From Ichthyophis bannanicus (Eukaryota; Chordata; Amphibia; Gymnophiona; Ichthyophiidae): a stretch of 64,000 nucleotides of DNA. The notes below the pieces were generated by a model, which made no database searches, was not told the DNA's origin, and saw only the letters and a program-made list of their open reading frames with translations. The position numbers and the translations under genes are program-made. The DNA is taken from contig CM066034.1 of NCBI GenBank assembly GCA_033557465.1, positions 412,402,159 through 412,466,158 of the forward strand, read 5' to 3'. Shown piece by piece: positions 20,037 to 32,579 of this stretch (position 1 is its first letter; each line of letters begins with the position of its first letter).

Positions 20037-22534
20037 CAGCTACTAACAAACCCCTGGTTGGCTACAGAAGGACTGCAGGTCACCACACAAACTGTCTGCT
20101 GTGGTTACCAGGATAGGGTTAACCCACCCATACCCATGATGCACTGCACATGCAAATCAGCAGTCTACAGATGATCACAAGATGGGGTATGCACCCCCAC
20201 AGCACCTCGGCCTGGTAGGGGGAACTGACCGTGTGCACTCCCACAGCACCTCAGCCTCGTAGGGAGTACTGACCATGTGTGTTACTGACACAGAGTAGCT
20301 ACAGACTGTCACATTGTGCGGGTACTGTGCTCACCCTGAGAGTGAGGTGGGGCACCCAGCACCAGGTCCACAGCACCTTTCATGGCTGAAATAGGTTATG
20401 CTGCAGGTCCCTGCCAGTGCCAGTGTGTGTATTTCTGACTCTGAGCTGGGGTGGGGAGGGGTGCAGTGCATGATCCACCAATGGGTCCAAGCACCCCATC
20501 ACCTACATTATGTGACCTTGATACCAACACAGGATATGCACTATTCTGGGTGAATCACAGCCCATAGGGGTTAAATGTCCCTGAGAAATACAGATAGAAA
20601 CAGATCTGCATTCTACCACCCTGCAATGGTGGCAGTAGAGGGGACCATCAACCCCAGTCCTGCTGGGGAACAGACACTCTACAGGGCAGTCCATGCAGAT
20701 ATGTGCACATCCATAAGGCAATGGCAGGCAGACAGTAGGCCTGGAAATGTTCAGTTCCCCCCACCACTATCCGACATTCTCCAGCAGCAAGCACAGTAAG
20801 CCTCCAGCTGCTACACCCTGCAAGGTGTTCCAGCCATAAACATATAAATGCAGACAGTCTGCTAGCTAGTCCATGTTCCTGGAGAGGATGTGAGCACACC
20901 CACCAAGCAGATAAGTTAGTGATTGGGCCCCAGAAAAGGGAACCCATAAATATCACTTGAAAGAAATACTATGTAGCACTATGGGGGAACCTAGCCATGC
21001 TGTGGTCACTGCTCAGTCTGGGTGAGAGTGACCTCCCAGCAGGACATGCTGTGGCCACCCTGTCCATGCAGATGGTGGCCGGGCACTACAATGTCCCAGC
21101 CATTGCCCTATGCCCTTTGCAGATGCATCCTGCTCAGGCCACCCTGTCCGGCCTATACCCATAGTACCTTGCTCCTCATTATGCACATTGGCAGGCTAAC
21201 ACTGGAAACAGTGCAAGCAGTGTGGGCTGAGTAAGGTGTTGGCAGCCACCACACACTGGATAGACAGACACACACTCCCACACCTATGCCAGCATTGTGC
21301 AAATATAGAGGCTTTTGGTAGCCCTGGCCACCGCACCAGTCCTGGGCACAGTGCAGGCATGGCTATGGTATGCAATACTGTTGGGGTCACTCCACGAGGT
21401 GGTAAACACTGTCAGAAACCAGAACTGAAACACACTCCACAGACATCAGAAAGGTTGCTATGGTGCAGCTCAATCAGCCAATTGTGCTGAACTTAGGAAT
21501 TGCTATCTGCCATTAATCATAGCAACCTTTTGATATATGTGTAACGTATTCCCAGGTTTAGGGTGGCATTGCTAAGGTTTGCAAGTTCTTGTATTGGGAG
21601 ATGCTGCTGCATGCAGGGCCCAACATGCTGCCTCTCCATGAGGCTTTGGATAATAGAGCCTGTGGGTGCGGGTGTTTCTGCCCCTGTTGGCCGCTGCTCT
21701 AGGGCAGAGGTTCCCAACTCCGGTCCTGGTGGGCCAAACACTGTTTGGGTTTTCATGCTGTCCCTAATGACTATGCATGAGATACATTTGCATTTGATAT
21801 TAATCACTAGCACTATTCTATTTATTGAACCTATTACTAGTTAAAACATAAAAAGTAAATCTAAATACAAACCAAAAATGCATAAACAATTCCTTTCTCC
21901 CATCAATGCTATACTTATAAGTATCACAATCCTTACACTGATTAAACCTAATAAAATCCATAGATAATAAGAATAATAGACCAATTCCCATAATACAAAG
22001 AATATCAAAACATGATAACTTAATACACCCATTCATAATAGGAACCAACCTTAGATCTAGGACAATCTAGACTTTATATATAACAACAACAAAAATAGGC
22101 AACACACACACTCACCTCAGACACAGAAATACACAATTCTCACCTGCCAACTCATTATGCAAGATCTATGAAAAACAAACTACCAATTTTTGTAGACATT
22201 ATCAATGATGATAAACCTGATATCCTTGTATAACAGAGACCTGGCTCAAAGATACTGACTCAGTATTCTTAAACCAATTAAAGACACCTGAATATGAGAT
22301 CTTCCATACTCACAGAACACTAAAAAAAGGAGGAGGAGTACTTATAATAATAAAGAAAAACCTCAATGCAAAATTAAATCATCTAATAATATAGATAATG
22401 TTGACATACTCACCATAAAAATTAAAAACACAACTATTTCATTAATATATCGACCTCCAGAATACTACATAGATAATATTTTCAATTTAATTGTATTACT
22501 ATCTTCATCCACAGATACAATTCCTGTAATACTT

Positions 22535-22750
22535 ATGGGTGACTTTTTTCTTCCTTCAATACCCAACAATCACTCTAATCATTTCTTAGAATTGATATAT
22601 AATTTGGACTTTCACCAAATAATAACTGAACATACACACAATAAAGGTAAAACTCTTGACATTGTCTTCCTACCAAACTCTATACACAATCTATATAACT
22701 CTGGATCCCTCTCAACATTCCAGTCCCCTGGTCTGACCACTATCTTCTAA
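22535..22750 (+). pseudogene. L2 endonuclease C-terminal fragment
   Basis: A 71-codon frame with MGDF, followed by a segment ending in GKTLDIVF and GLTTIF. The order matches the late blocks of the apurinic-type endonuclease domain of L2 LINEs, where GDFN, D and SDH are the usual catalytic surroundings. Here GDF is retained and the SDH position reads as LT. It is a dead fragment. Confidence 0.65.
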
Positions 22751-24111
22751 AATTCAATATAACCATCACCTACAACAATCAAACTAAAGACCACAACGTC
22801 CTCAAACTAATAGATTCAGAAAATTCAATGAAGAAGAATTTCTAGATCAAATAATACCACAACTAACACAAACACCCACAAATCTTGAAGAATCTATCAA
22901 AAACTGGAACAATATAATCTCTAAAGCAGCTGAAAGTAATCCAAAACAATCACACCAAAATATAAACAACAATAAAATTGAAAAAAGACATGCTCCATGG
23001 TTTAATATATCTATCAAACATTAAAAAGACAACTAAGAAAAGAGGAAAGGAAATGGAGACAATCAAAATCATTAATAATCATGAGAACTACACTAATACA
23101 CTACAAATTTATAAACAAACAATAAACAACTCCAAACAAAATTATTATTCTAATATATCTCAAGAGCCACTAATCGCCCAAGAGAACTATTCTGTATAGT
23201 ACAAAAACTAACAACAAAACACTAAATTCTGATGAAATATCAATTGATATCTCCCCACAAGAATTAGCTCAATACTATATCAATAAAACAAAGCTACAAA
23301 TAACACCTCTACATATTACTCAACCACAAATTCAAACACAAACAAAGCAAGCTACATTTGATAACTGGACCAACTTCAACTTAATATCAAAATCTACTCT
23401 CAAAACTACAATAACTAACATTAATACAACACCTCATACCTTGATCCATGCCCAGTTGATGGATAAAGAAGACTTTCTCAATACTCTCTTCTTTCATTCT
23501 ACCCTTAGTGAACCTATCCTTACAAAAAGGATACTTACCAAAATCTCTCAAACACGTTCAAATACGACCTATACTTAAAAATAACACATTAGATAAATTA
23601 TCCCCAAAATAATACAGGCACATATCTAGTATTCATTTTATGGCCAATCTTATTGAAAAAATTGTACAAATTCAACTACAATACTTTTTTTACACATTAA
23701 ACCTCCTTGATTAACATCAATATGGCTTTAGACCCTTCCATTGAGTAGAAACCTTGCTAACGATCCTTTATGACACAATATTAATAGGTATTGATAATCA
23801 TAAACAAGCCTTTATTCTTGTTTTCCTTGACATATCAGCTGCTTTTGACAGTGTTAATCACTTAACATTGTTAAACAGACTTCATCAAATTTGAATTACA
23901 TCTAATGTTTATAATTGGTTCAATTAATATCTATCAAACAGAACTCAACCAGTAAGAATCCACACCCAAATTTTCTAACACCTTCAAACAAACTCAGGGT
24001 CTCCCGCAGGGTTCTGCATTATCTGCGCTATTATTTAATATTTACTTACAACCAGTTTGTAACATCTTTAAACGTCACAATGTTTATTATCATATCTACG
24101 CTGATGATATA

Positions 24112-24528
24112 ATGTTCTACCTCCCATTTGAAATCCCACACCCACCTCTTCAAAAAATAACAGAATGTTTCAATGAACTAACTGAATGGCTCAAAGAACA
24201 AAATCTACTTATCAACTTTACTAAAACTGATATATTATTCATCACTAAAAATCAAACATACATACCCCCAAACACGATCACACTAGATACTCATGAAATA
24301 AATACAAAAAAAGAAATAAAATATTTAGGTGTAATACTTGACAATAATCTAAATATGGATTCACATATAAAATATCTAACTAAAAAAATACATTACAAAC
24401 TCAAAACACTAAAACAATTAAGACCATTGATTCATCTACAAGACTTTATTAATATAATTCATGCTATCATCACCCCACATTTTGATTATGCAAACACAAT
24501 ACTTAATGGCATTTCAAAACAAATATAA
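24112..24528 (+). pseudogene. L2 reverse transcriptase, thumb-side fragment
   Basis: A 138-codon frame beginning immediately after the YADD-type motif (24100-24112). It includes LTEWLKEQNLLINFTKTDIL and KKEIKYLGVILDNNLNMD, then the ITPHFDYANTILNG block, all characteristic of the region after the L2 RT core. A TAA ends it at 24526-24528; homologous sequence continues in other frames to about 24950. Confidence 0.75.
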
Positions 24529-25528
24529 AAGATACAAATAATTCAGAACATAGCTGCCAGGATGATTATGAATATAAGCCCACTTGAACATGTTACACCA
24601 ATTTTGGCTGAACTTCATTGGCTACCTATTTACTCCCGAATCAAATATAAAATTCTTGTCACTACATTTAAACTTATTAAATAATCTTGCACCATCGGCA
24701 CTCAATACACTGATTATATAGACATCGATAAACGATCCCAAAGAAGCAGAAACTTAAATACCTTAACAATACCAAAAGATTCACAAAAGCCAGAAAACAA
24801 ACAAATAAGAGAGCTTTCTCACACTCTGCTCCAATTCTTTGGAACAATCTACCTGACAACATTCGCCTGCTATCTGATATAAAGGAATTTAGAAAAAAAA
24901 TTAAAAACTCACTTATTCATATACACTACAATACACCCTCAGAACAGAATACTCAATAGATACAGGCTAACATTTATACATTATTATTACATACTCTATT
25001 TCAAAATAAATATCACTAATACACTATTAACCATACCACACTCTCATTCACATGATGATTATAGATTTAAACTAACAATGTATATAGTTCTAATATGTTA
25101 TACCTTTAATGTTACAACATTCCTTGTAAATTATAATTATCTGTTCTATGTAAACTGACTTGGTATATTACATACCAATTAACCTACTGTTCCATGTAAA
25201 CCGCACTTGATACTAGGGAAAGAGCGGTATATAAATAACTGTTAAATAAATAAATAAATAAATAAATACCATGGGGGCAGCGCATAGAAATGCAGCACAG
25301 GCATCTTTATTAGAGACAGCTTGAAACTTGAATGGTTTTTGGCCCTCCAGGACTGCATTTGGGAAACTCTGCTCTAAGTATTGCACATGTCTATGGTGTC
25401 TGTGCTCTGTAGGGTAAAATATAGGCGTTTGAGGCATGTTTATGTTTTCTGCAGTAAAGGTTCCCTCTTTATTACCACGGTTTAGTAGTGGGTAAAATAT
25501 GGAGACTGGGTTGGCAGGAACCACAGCT

Positions 25529-25588
25529 GGGACTTGAACCTGTGACCTTCTGCTCCTGAGCACACTGGCTGTGTGTACTATACCACTG
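25529..25588 (-). other. tRNA-like module in H2 (3)
   Basis: Minus strand: an A-box-like region at 25572-25588 and B-box AGGTTCAAGTCCC (complement of 25529-25541). It is the inverted homologue of the modules at 4512 and 4953 in H1. Confidence 0.5.
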
Positions 25589-26792
25589 TGTTGCCACAAG
25601 GACAGTGCATTCCTTGGGGATACCATGACTGTTTGTCAGACAGGGCCTGTGTTGCAGTGCATGGCATCCACCTACACAGGGCTGGGCCATGGTCTGCTGT
25701 GGGCAGTTGCCACTGCCCCCTCCACCACCAGTACCCCCTGCCACCATGCTGACATGCCCTTCTGCTGGTGGTGCTGGTGGTGCGCAGTCTCAGGCCATCC
25801 AGTTTGCCGGTAGGTGGCTGCCTATGTTGCGGGTTCTGGGGTAGGGGTGCCTGCATAGATGTCCACGCTTCCCCCCAGCATCGCCTGCCAATGTTCTGTG
25901 CCCTTGGGGGTACCTGCTGGGTACTATCCCCTGTGACACTGTGGGAAACACACTCATGCCCATGTTGGGCCCTCATAAGTTGCTGTCTGACTGCTCTACT
26001 GTTTCAGCATTCTTATGGGCCACCTGGGCATCACCCTAGTCCGCACTGTGGCCCAGTTGCACCACAGCATGTGCCGCCTGCAGCCCTCTGTATCCCCTTT
26101 TCCAGCATCTGTCCAGTTGCCCGTTCCGACATGCCCACCCTGCTGTTGTGGAACATGTGCATGCCATAGGAAACCTGTCCAATAACAAAGGAAAACCCTG
26201 ACCAACGCTATTTCACTGTGGGATCATTCACCTTGTATGGGGACAGAGCATAGACCCTTCCAAAATTAATATATATTTTTTTGGAGCTTTATCAGTAGTT
26301 TTTTTTGCTGTTTCCCATTAATATCACTATTGGCCAGCTTGGTTATGTTTTTTTTCCATTTTGTTCAGGTCATTTTCAATGTTATTTGCCCTTTTGTTCC
26401 GTGCACATGTATCACACTTATCACTTTTTTTAGGTTTCCCTGGCTTTGCTGTACATTGCTGACGGAAAGGGTTTCTCTTCCCTTTAAATCTGCTCTAACG
26501 CCAGGGTTTCACTGGCGTTAGTTTTCAGCCCCGGATTCCACAGCGTTAGTGTGCAGGAAGCCTCTCCCCTCCCACTCTCCACCCATTGACCCTCTCTCTC
26601 CGCCCCTGGGGAGCCTTCCTCCGCCCTCCGGGAACCTTTCTCCACCCTCAGCACTCGTTTGAGCTGCTGCGCGCGTTATCACGCGCTAAGGTACCTCTGC
26701 ACCCGATAAAGCACCATTATTGCATGATAAGGTACCTTATTGCGCGATAATGTCACAGCAGCGCAAATAGTACCCTTTAGTAAACATACCCC

Positions 26793-26849
26793 TATGTTCC
26801 TTGATCTTGAGAAGCAAATATTTCAAATCATCTTCACTTTCAGCCAGGG
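26793..26849 (-). mobile_element. RTE-type LINE piece 2 of 5
   Basis: A short stretch between the right end of H2 and the start of the second L2. It is assigned to the interrupted RTE by position and by the TAT target site shared across H2. Content alone would not identify it. Confidence 0.5.
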
Positions 26850-27296
26850 TTCTGCCCACAACACAGTGTCAAAACCCTGTTGATATACCTCTTCGATAAT
26901 TCCTGCTCAAGGCGATAGACAACATCAAAAGAGGGGTCTTCATCATCTTCATTGACATCACATCAGCTTTTGACACAGTCGAACACAGCACCCTGCTATC
27001 AAGACTCCAAAGTATTGGGCTGCACAGCACCACCTTGAACTGGTTTACCTCCTACATCACTAACAGACAACTACAAGTCAAATGTGGCCCTGTAACTTCC
27101 CGACAATTCATAGCCAAACAAGTCGTACCGCAAGGTTCCGCCCTCTCTGCACTGTTTTTTAACCTTTACATTCATCCCATCTGTGTCATCATCATAGAAC
27201 ACAATATCCAATAATCTATGCTGACGACATAATGATATACACCCGATCAACCTTGACAACCCAGACTACTCAAAAATAGCGGACAGCCTACAACAA

Positions 27297-28100
27297 ATGG
27301 CAAGCTGGCTCTTACAAAACAACTTGACCATAAATTACAACAAGACAGAAGCTCTACTTATAACCAGAAACTCTGCCTTCATCTCCCCACCCACCATAAA
27401 ACTCAACAACATCACAATACCCGTAAAACCAGAAGTAAAATACCTCGGAGTCACCCTTGACAGAGAGAACCATCAGACGCCTCAAGCCAATTCTCTCCCA
27501 AGAACACTTCTGGACTGTTTGTCAAGCCATCATCACACCTATATTGGATTACTGTAATCACATTTACCTGGGGCTCCCAAAACAAACACTCCACCCCTTG
27601 CAGTTAGCGCAGAACACCGTTGCTCACAAAATAACTGGTTCCGCAAGGCATGATCACATCACCCCAATATGAATCTCCTACATTGGCTTCTGATCAACTC
27701 TCGCATCAAATATAAAACCATACTGAACATTTTAAAAGTCAAACAGGGCCTATCAGCGAACAGTCTGCGGCCCATCATCAGTTTCGACCCAAACAACAGA
27801 CCCAGGAGGATAGGCACCACTGACAACATCACAACACCTAAAGACCTCACCAAAACAAAGCAAACAATATCAAGGAGAGCAACATCCCTGGCAGCACCCG
27901 CCATATGGAACTCTCTCCCTGCCAGCTTAAGATCAACTGTCGACATGAAGGACTTCAGAAAGTTACTCAAGACCACACTCTTCATAGAGCATTACGGCGA
28001 CATCACGTCACCTGTCCAGAGACCTCAACCACCTACTGCTCCTGACTCCACCCTCCTCCACCCTGGAAGTGCCCCCCCTACTGTATATAACACATTGTAA
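27297..28100 (+). pseudogene. L2 reverse transcriptase C-terminal region
   Basis: Three overlapping frames (27297-27557, 27457-27672, 27669-28100) together cover the post-catalytic RT region and the C-terminal domain of an L2 LINE protein. The last frame holds RIKYKTILNILKVKQGL, RRATSLAAPAIWNSLP and LRSTVDMKDFRKLLKTTLF, a typical L2 C-terminus. Two frameshifts separate the pieces. Confidence 0.75.
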
Positions 28101-28300
28101 ATAGCTCAAGCTGTATATATTGCATCTATTAATTAAGCTACAAATGTATACACCCACATAAACACCACCACCCAGGCAGGGGCGGCCCAAGGGGGGTGCG
28201 GGGCCATGTGCGGAGACTCGGTGCGGGGCCTCATTTGCATAAGTGGCCTTATTTGCATAAATATTTGCATAATGCTAACATACACTAACTTTTAGTAAAC

Positions 28301-28537
28301 ATGTCTCTTAATGAGTGTATGGATAAAGACAGACTAAAAGATTTCTACATTACTATAATCCAGTGCCAACCGCCAGGCACATTAGGAACTACTACAAACA
28401 CTGCCCATTTAGAACCCATAGCAAACCCGCCGTATCCTAACAGCACTACCAGGACTCACAAAGCACCATACCCTACCTATCAAAAGGCAACACTGCAAAT
28501 ATTAAACCAATACATTTCAGAGAACAACAATGCATGA
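28301..28537 (+). other. 78-codon ORF shared by both hAT copies
   Basis: ATG at 28301, TGA at 28535-28537. The predicted peptide starts MSLNECMDKDRLKDFYITI and has the same start and stop as the ORF at 53540-53776 in copy 2. I count about ten nucleotide differences between the two, mostly changing amino acids, so there is no sign of purifying selection. I recognise no domain. It is probably a by-product of copy similarity. Confidence 0.35.
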
Positions 28538-29239
28538 CCTACTGGGGAAAGAGAACAAGTGGCAATGTCAAATAGGAATTACATAAACAGAATACCTCAG
28601 CTCAGTTACACATGCAGAACATAGACCATCACCAAACAAGGAATCACAATTTAGAAACAGGAAGGCAATAATTAAACTGGGAACCCCAAAAGCCAAACTT
28701 GGAATGTACAACAACACTGTAGAAATAAAACTATAAATTAATTTCCTCTTGTACCAAACAAAGCACAGACGTTAATGATGCACATTTCCCAGAGCTTTCA
28801 TATTCCAGTTAATAAATTCAAAATAAAACGATATCTTTCTACCTTTTGTGCATTTTTTTTCAGTTGCAATTGCTCCAGCCACTTTCTTCTGGTTTCTTCA
28901 TGTTTTCTGCTAACTCTCCATCATCTGCTGTCCATTTGTCCTTTCTTCTCTCTTCTATTTTTTTTTCCATTCTCTCTCTCTACATCTGCTTTAACATACT
29001 AATCTTTCTCCTTTTGCTCTTTCCTCATTCCTATTTCATCCACTCAAATTTTACCCCTCCATCCTCAATCCCCACTTACTCTCCCAATACCCGGCTAAAT
29101 GTAGATTTTTTTATCCCTCCCACACAAAATATTTTCCCCCTCCATTTTACTCTCCCAGCCCCATCCCATTCTAATCCTCCCCCAACATCAGCTCCCTTCT
29201 AGTTCCAGCCTCACCCAGCATCCATTCTCTTCTAGTCCC

Positions 29240-30885
29240 TGCATCAGCCCATTTCCAGTCCTAGCCCCACATCAGCCCATTTCCAGTCCTAGCAACCCCC
29301 CAACCCAATACCAGTCCTAGCCCCCCCATCAACCCACTTCCAGTCCTAACCCCATCAACCCATTTCCAGTCAGCCTCCCATAGCCCACTGCCAGTCCTAA
29401 CCCCCCCCATCAGCCCACAGCCCATTATCAGTCCTAACCCCATCAGCCCACCTCAAGTCCTAACCCCTCCCCATCAGCCCATTTCCTGTCCTAGCCCCCC
29501 CATAGCCCATTATCAGTCCTAACCCCCCCATAGCCCATTACCAGACAGCCCCCATCAGCCAACAGCCCATTACCAGTCTTAACCCCCACATAGCCCATTA
29601 TCAGTTCTAACCCCCCCCAACAGCCCACAACCCATTACCAGTCCTAACCCCATCAGTCCACCTCAAGTCCTAAACCCTCCCCATCAGCCCATTTCCTGTC
29701 CTAGCCCCCCCATAGCCCATTATCAGTCCTAACCCCCCCATAGCCCATTACCAGTCCTAACCCCCCATCAGCCCACAGCCCATTACCAGTACTAACCCCA
29801 TCAGCCCACCTCCAGTGTTAACCCCCCCATCAGCCTATTTCCAGTCCTAGCCCCCCCATAGCCCATTACCAGTCCTAACCCCCCCAACAGCCCACAGCCC
29901 ATTACCAGTCCTTACCCCATCAGCCCACCTCCAGTCTTAATCCCCCCAGCCCATTTCCAGTCCTAGCAACCCCCCAACCCATTACCAGTCCTAGCCCCCC
30001 ATAGCCCACTCCCAGTGCTAATCCCACCAGCCCATTTACAGTCCTAATCCCCATCACCCAATTTTCAGTTTAAGCCCCCCCATCACCCAATTTTCAGTTT
30101 AAGCCCCCCCATAGCCCATTACCAGTCCTAACTCCCCCCATCAACCCACTTTCAGTCCTAATCCCATCAGCCCATATACAGACTTAGCTCCCCCATAGCC
30201 CATCACCACTTCTAACCCACCAAGCCCCACCATTGCCAATCACCACTTCTTACCCCCCCCCCATAGCACCCCCATAGCCCATCACCACTTCTAACCCCCC
30301 CATAGCCCCCCCATAGCCCATCACCACTTCTAACCCCCCCATAGCCCCCCATAGCCCATCACCACTTCTAACCCCCCATAGCCCCCCCATAGCCCATCAC
30401 CACTTCTAACCCCCCCAGCCCATCACCACTTCTACCCCCCCAGCCCCCCCATAGCCCATCACCACTTCTAACCCCCCCCAGCCCCCCATAGCCCATCACC
30501 ACTTCTAACCCCCCCAGCCCCCCATAGCCCATCACCACTTCTAACCCCCCCAGCCCCCCCATAGCCCATCACCACTTCTAACCCCCCCCCAGCCCATCAC
30601 CACGTCAAACCCCCCCAGCCCCCCCAGCCCCCCATAGCCCATCACCACTTCTAACCCCCCCCAGCCCCCCCATAGCCCATCACCACTTCTAACCTCCCCA
30701 GCCCATCACCACTTCTAACCCCCCCATAGCCCATCACCACTTCTAACCCCCCCCAGCCCATCACCACTTCTAACCCCCCATAGCCCATCACCACTTCTAA
30801 CCCCCCCCCCCCAGCCAGCCCATCACCACTTCTAACCCCCCCCCCCCCAGCCCATCACCACTCCTAATCCCCCAGCCCAGGGAAA
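29240..30885. repeat. C-rich minisatellite in hAT copy 1
   Basis: Imperfect tandem repeats of roughly 25-30 bp. The first part has the theme CCCATTACCAGTCCTAACCC, the second (from about 30180) CCCATCACCACTTCTAACCC, with variable C-runs. It corresponds in inverted orientation to 51150-52860 in copy 2. Confidence 0.9.
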
Positions 30886-30901
30886 ATTTAAAAACAAAAA
30901 C

Positions 30902-31316
30902 GCTGTCTTCTCCGGCTGCCGGGGCCGCCGCGGCAGAATCGAGTGTGCCGCGGGGGCCCCCCCTGCCTAGCAGAGCCTAGCCTAGCCTCCCCTCCCCTCC
31001 CCTGTATCACCTCTCTCTCTCGGTGTAGGTTCAGCCACACGCGCCGGCTTTCAGAGCACGAAAGGATTAGTTTCCCTTTCGCGGCTCTGTTAAGCCCGCG
31101 GGGGCTGATGGGAACTTCCCATCAGCCCCCGCGGGCTTAACAGAGCCGCAAGGGAGAAACTCTCTCGCGCGCTGAAAGCCGGCGCGTGTGACAGAACCTA
31201 CAACGAGAGAGAGAGGTGATACAGGGCAGGGGAGGGGAGGCTCTGCTAGGCAGGGGGGGGGGCCCCGCGGCACACTCGATTCTGCCGCGGCGGCCCCGGC
31301 AGCCGGAGAAGACAGC
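30902..31316. repeat. GC-rich palindrome in hAT copy 1
   Basis: Two arms of about 200 bp meet at 31115 (GATGGGAA-C-TTCCCATC). The outer ends are GCTGTCTTCTCCGGC and its complement. Small indels separate the arms. The strand would fold into a long hairpin. A homologous palindrome sits at 50788-51125 in copy 2. Confidence 0.88.
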
Positions 31317-31550
31317 TTTTTTTTTTTCTTTTAATTTTTTTAAGGTTAAGAATGTTTTTTGCGCGGGGCCCCCTGAAACGCGGGGCCCTGTGCAAAAAAC
31401 ATTCTCGCTCAATGGACGGGCCGGCCCTGCACCCAAGCACTGCATGCTGACACCCCCACCCTTTACAATTTGAATCGTGTGAAGTGAAAACCGCTTTGAT
31501 TTTAGGATAAGGCGGGATACAAATCCATTTAAATAAATAAATAAATAAAA

Positions 31551-32437
31551 ATAGCGAAGGTTGTTGATGAGTCTTCCACCAATCTTCACACCTCTGTTGT
31601 CTTCATACAATCCTGCTTCTCTGATGATTTGTTCTGCATATAAATTAAACAGGTAGGGGGAAAGTATGCAGCCTTGTCATACACCTTTGCTGATTTTAAA
31701 CCATTCTGTTTCTCCTTCTTCCGTTCAAACTGTTGCTTCTTGATCAATGTACAGATTGTGCAAGAGAATGATCAGGTGTTCTGATATACCCATGCTTCAT
31801 AATGTGGTCCAGAGTTTCTCATAGTGTACACAGTCAAAAGCCTTGCTGTAGTCAAGGATCCATCTCACATCCGCGATGATGTCTCTCGTTCCTCTCCCTT
31901 TCCTGAACCCTGCTTGCACTTCAGGTAGTTCTTGTTCCAGGTATGGCTGTAGACTCTGTTGGATAATCTTCAGTAGAATCTTGCTGGCATGTAGGATCAG
32001 AGCGATTGTGCGATAATTTCCACAGTCAGTTGGATCACCGTTCTTTAGTATTGGTATAAACACAGATCTTTTCCAGTCTGTTGGCCATGATGTTGTCTTC
32101 TGAATTTCCTGGTAAGTATGGTAACAGCTGCATCAGATTGCTGTAATACTTCTATGAGAATGCCATCAGTGCCTTGTGCTTTGTTCTTTGATAAAGCTTT
32201 CAATGCTGCTTTGACTTCTTCAGCTGTTGGTCCACTTGATCTTTATCATATAAAAACTCTGTATATTCTTTCCATCTTTTCTTGATCTTCTCAGCATCAT
32301 TCAACATAGATCCTTGAGCATCCTCTAACATTCCAATTCGAGGCTGGAATTTTTTCTTTAACTCTCATAGCTTTAGGAAAGCTGATCTTGTTCTTCCTCT
32401 AATAATTTCTGCTTCTATTTCCTTGCATGTGTCATTG
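31551..32437 (-). mobile_element. RTE-type LINE piece 3 of 5, reverse transcriptase
   Basis: Minus strand. Frame 31797-32063 encodes RT blocks: ILKNGDPTDCGNYRTIAL, LEQELPEVQAGFRKGRGTRD and DYSKAFDCVHYEKLW, characteristic of RTE (BovB-like) LINEs. The stretch usually found between RWIL and DYSKAFDC is missing, which suggests a small internal deletion. Further blocks (ending EDNRGVKIGGRLINNLRY) lie at 31551-31610. The provirus interrupts it at 32437/46156. Confidence 0.85.
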
Positions 32438-32498
32438 TGCTGCAGCGAAGCGTAATAAATGAATAAATCCAGGAGTCAATTGACAGGGTCCAAGCCAG

Positions 32499-32504
32499 TT
32501 TATT
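32499..32504 (-). promoter_or_regulatory. LTR polyadenylation signal
   Basis: AATAAA on the minus strand, about 68 bp downstream of the TATA-like box in LTR sense, a typical position near the R region. Confidence 0.6.
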
Positions 32505-32571
32505 GTGCACAAGGCCCAGTCAGTCAAAGCTTCATAAGGAACTGAGCAAAGTTTTTACAGAGACATACTCA

Positions 32572-32579
32572 TTTATACC
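32572..32579 (-). promoter_or_regulatory. LTR TATA-like box
   Basis: GGTATAAA on the minus strand; the same octamer is at 43368-43375 in the other LTR. ATTGG/CCAAT motifs lie upstream in LTR sense. Confidence 0.6.

Larger units (their letters stand above)
21794..25267 (+). mobile_element. L2-type LINE, near full length but decayed (copy a)
   Basis: A plus-strand L2-like LINE inserted in H2. Endonuclease blocks are readable from about 22170 (NKLPIFVDIINDDKPDIL, ETWLKD, YRPPE, MGDF) to 22750. RT blocks run from about 23800 (FLDISAAFDSVNH, GLPQGSALSALLFNIY, YADDIMFY) to 24530 (EIKYLGVILDNNLN). The C-terminal region continues to about 24950. The 3' end has the GCGGTATATAAATAA motif and AAATAAAT repeats at 25228-25267. 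Many stops and frameshifts interrupt it. The left junction falls after GATACATTTGCAT and the right before ACCATGGGG, which are contiguous in H1. Confidence 0.8.
19347..26792. mobile_element. H2: large non-autonomous Harbinger-like element
   Basis: Termini GGGGTATGTTTACTAAA (19347) and TTTAGTAAACATACCCC (ending 26792) with a TAT duplication (19344-19346 and 26793-26795). RTE sequence lies on both sides. The interior is homologous to H1 in inverted orientation: for example the block at 25280-25420 is the reverse complement of 5130-5260, and 25500-26260 of 3900-4600. An L2 LINE (21794-25267) is inserted. No transposase is encoded; tRNA-like modules are at 19534, 19983 and 25529. Confidence 0.8.
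28177..31429 (-). mobile_element. Non-autonomous hAT-type element with minisatellite and hairpin (copy 1)
   Basis: A 3.25-kb element with termini CAGGGGCGGCCC (28177) and GGGCCGGCCCTG (ending 31429), flanked by near-identical 8-bp duplications CACCCAGG (28169-28176) and CACCCAAG (31430-31437). The 8-bp duplication and CAGGG terminus are hAT hallmarks. From left to right it holds a unique region with a 78-codon ORF, a C-rich minisatellite (29240-30885) and a GC-rich hairpin (30902-31316). It encodes no transposase. Copy 2 lies inverted at 50347-53900. Confidence 0.88.
26850..31550 (+). mobile_element. L2-type LINE, 5'-truncated (copy b), interrupted by hAT
   Basis: A plus-strand L2. RT blocks start near 26930 (IDITSAFDTVEHSTLLSRL, PQGSALSALFFNLY), the post-RT region is at 27297-27557 (NNLTINYNKTEALLITRN, VKYLGVTLD), and the C-terminal region at 27669-28100 (INSRIKYKTI, WNSLPASLR). 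The 3' UTR is split by hAT copy 1 at 28177 and resumes at 31430. It ends with AAACCGCTTTGATTTTAGG, GGCGGGATACAAAT and AAATAAAT repeats at about 31550. Frameshifts are frequent. It is inserted within the RTE. Confidence 0.85.

Noticed and set aside
29261..30562. Open frames with repeated Gly-Leu peptides in the hAT minisatellite
   Set aside because: They are translations of tandem C-rich repeats with no start context or conservation.
29240..30885. CRISPR-like repeat array
   Set aside because: Units are imperfect, contiguous and lack unique spacers; it is a minisatellite in eukaryotic DNA.
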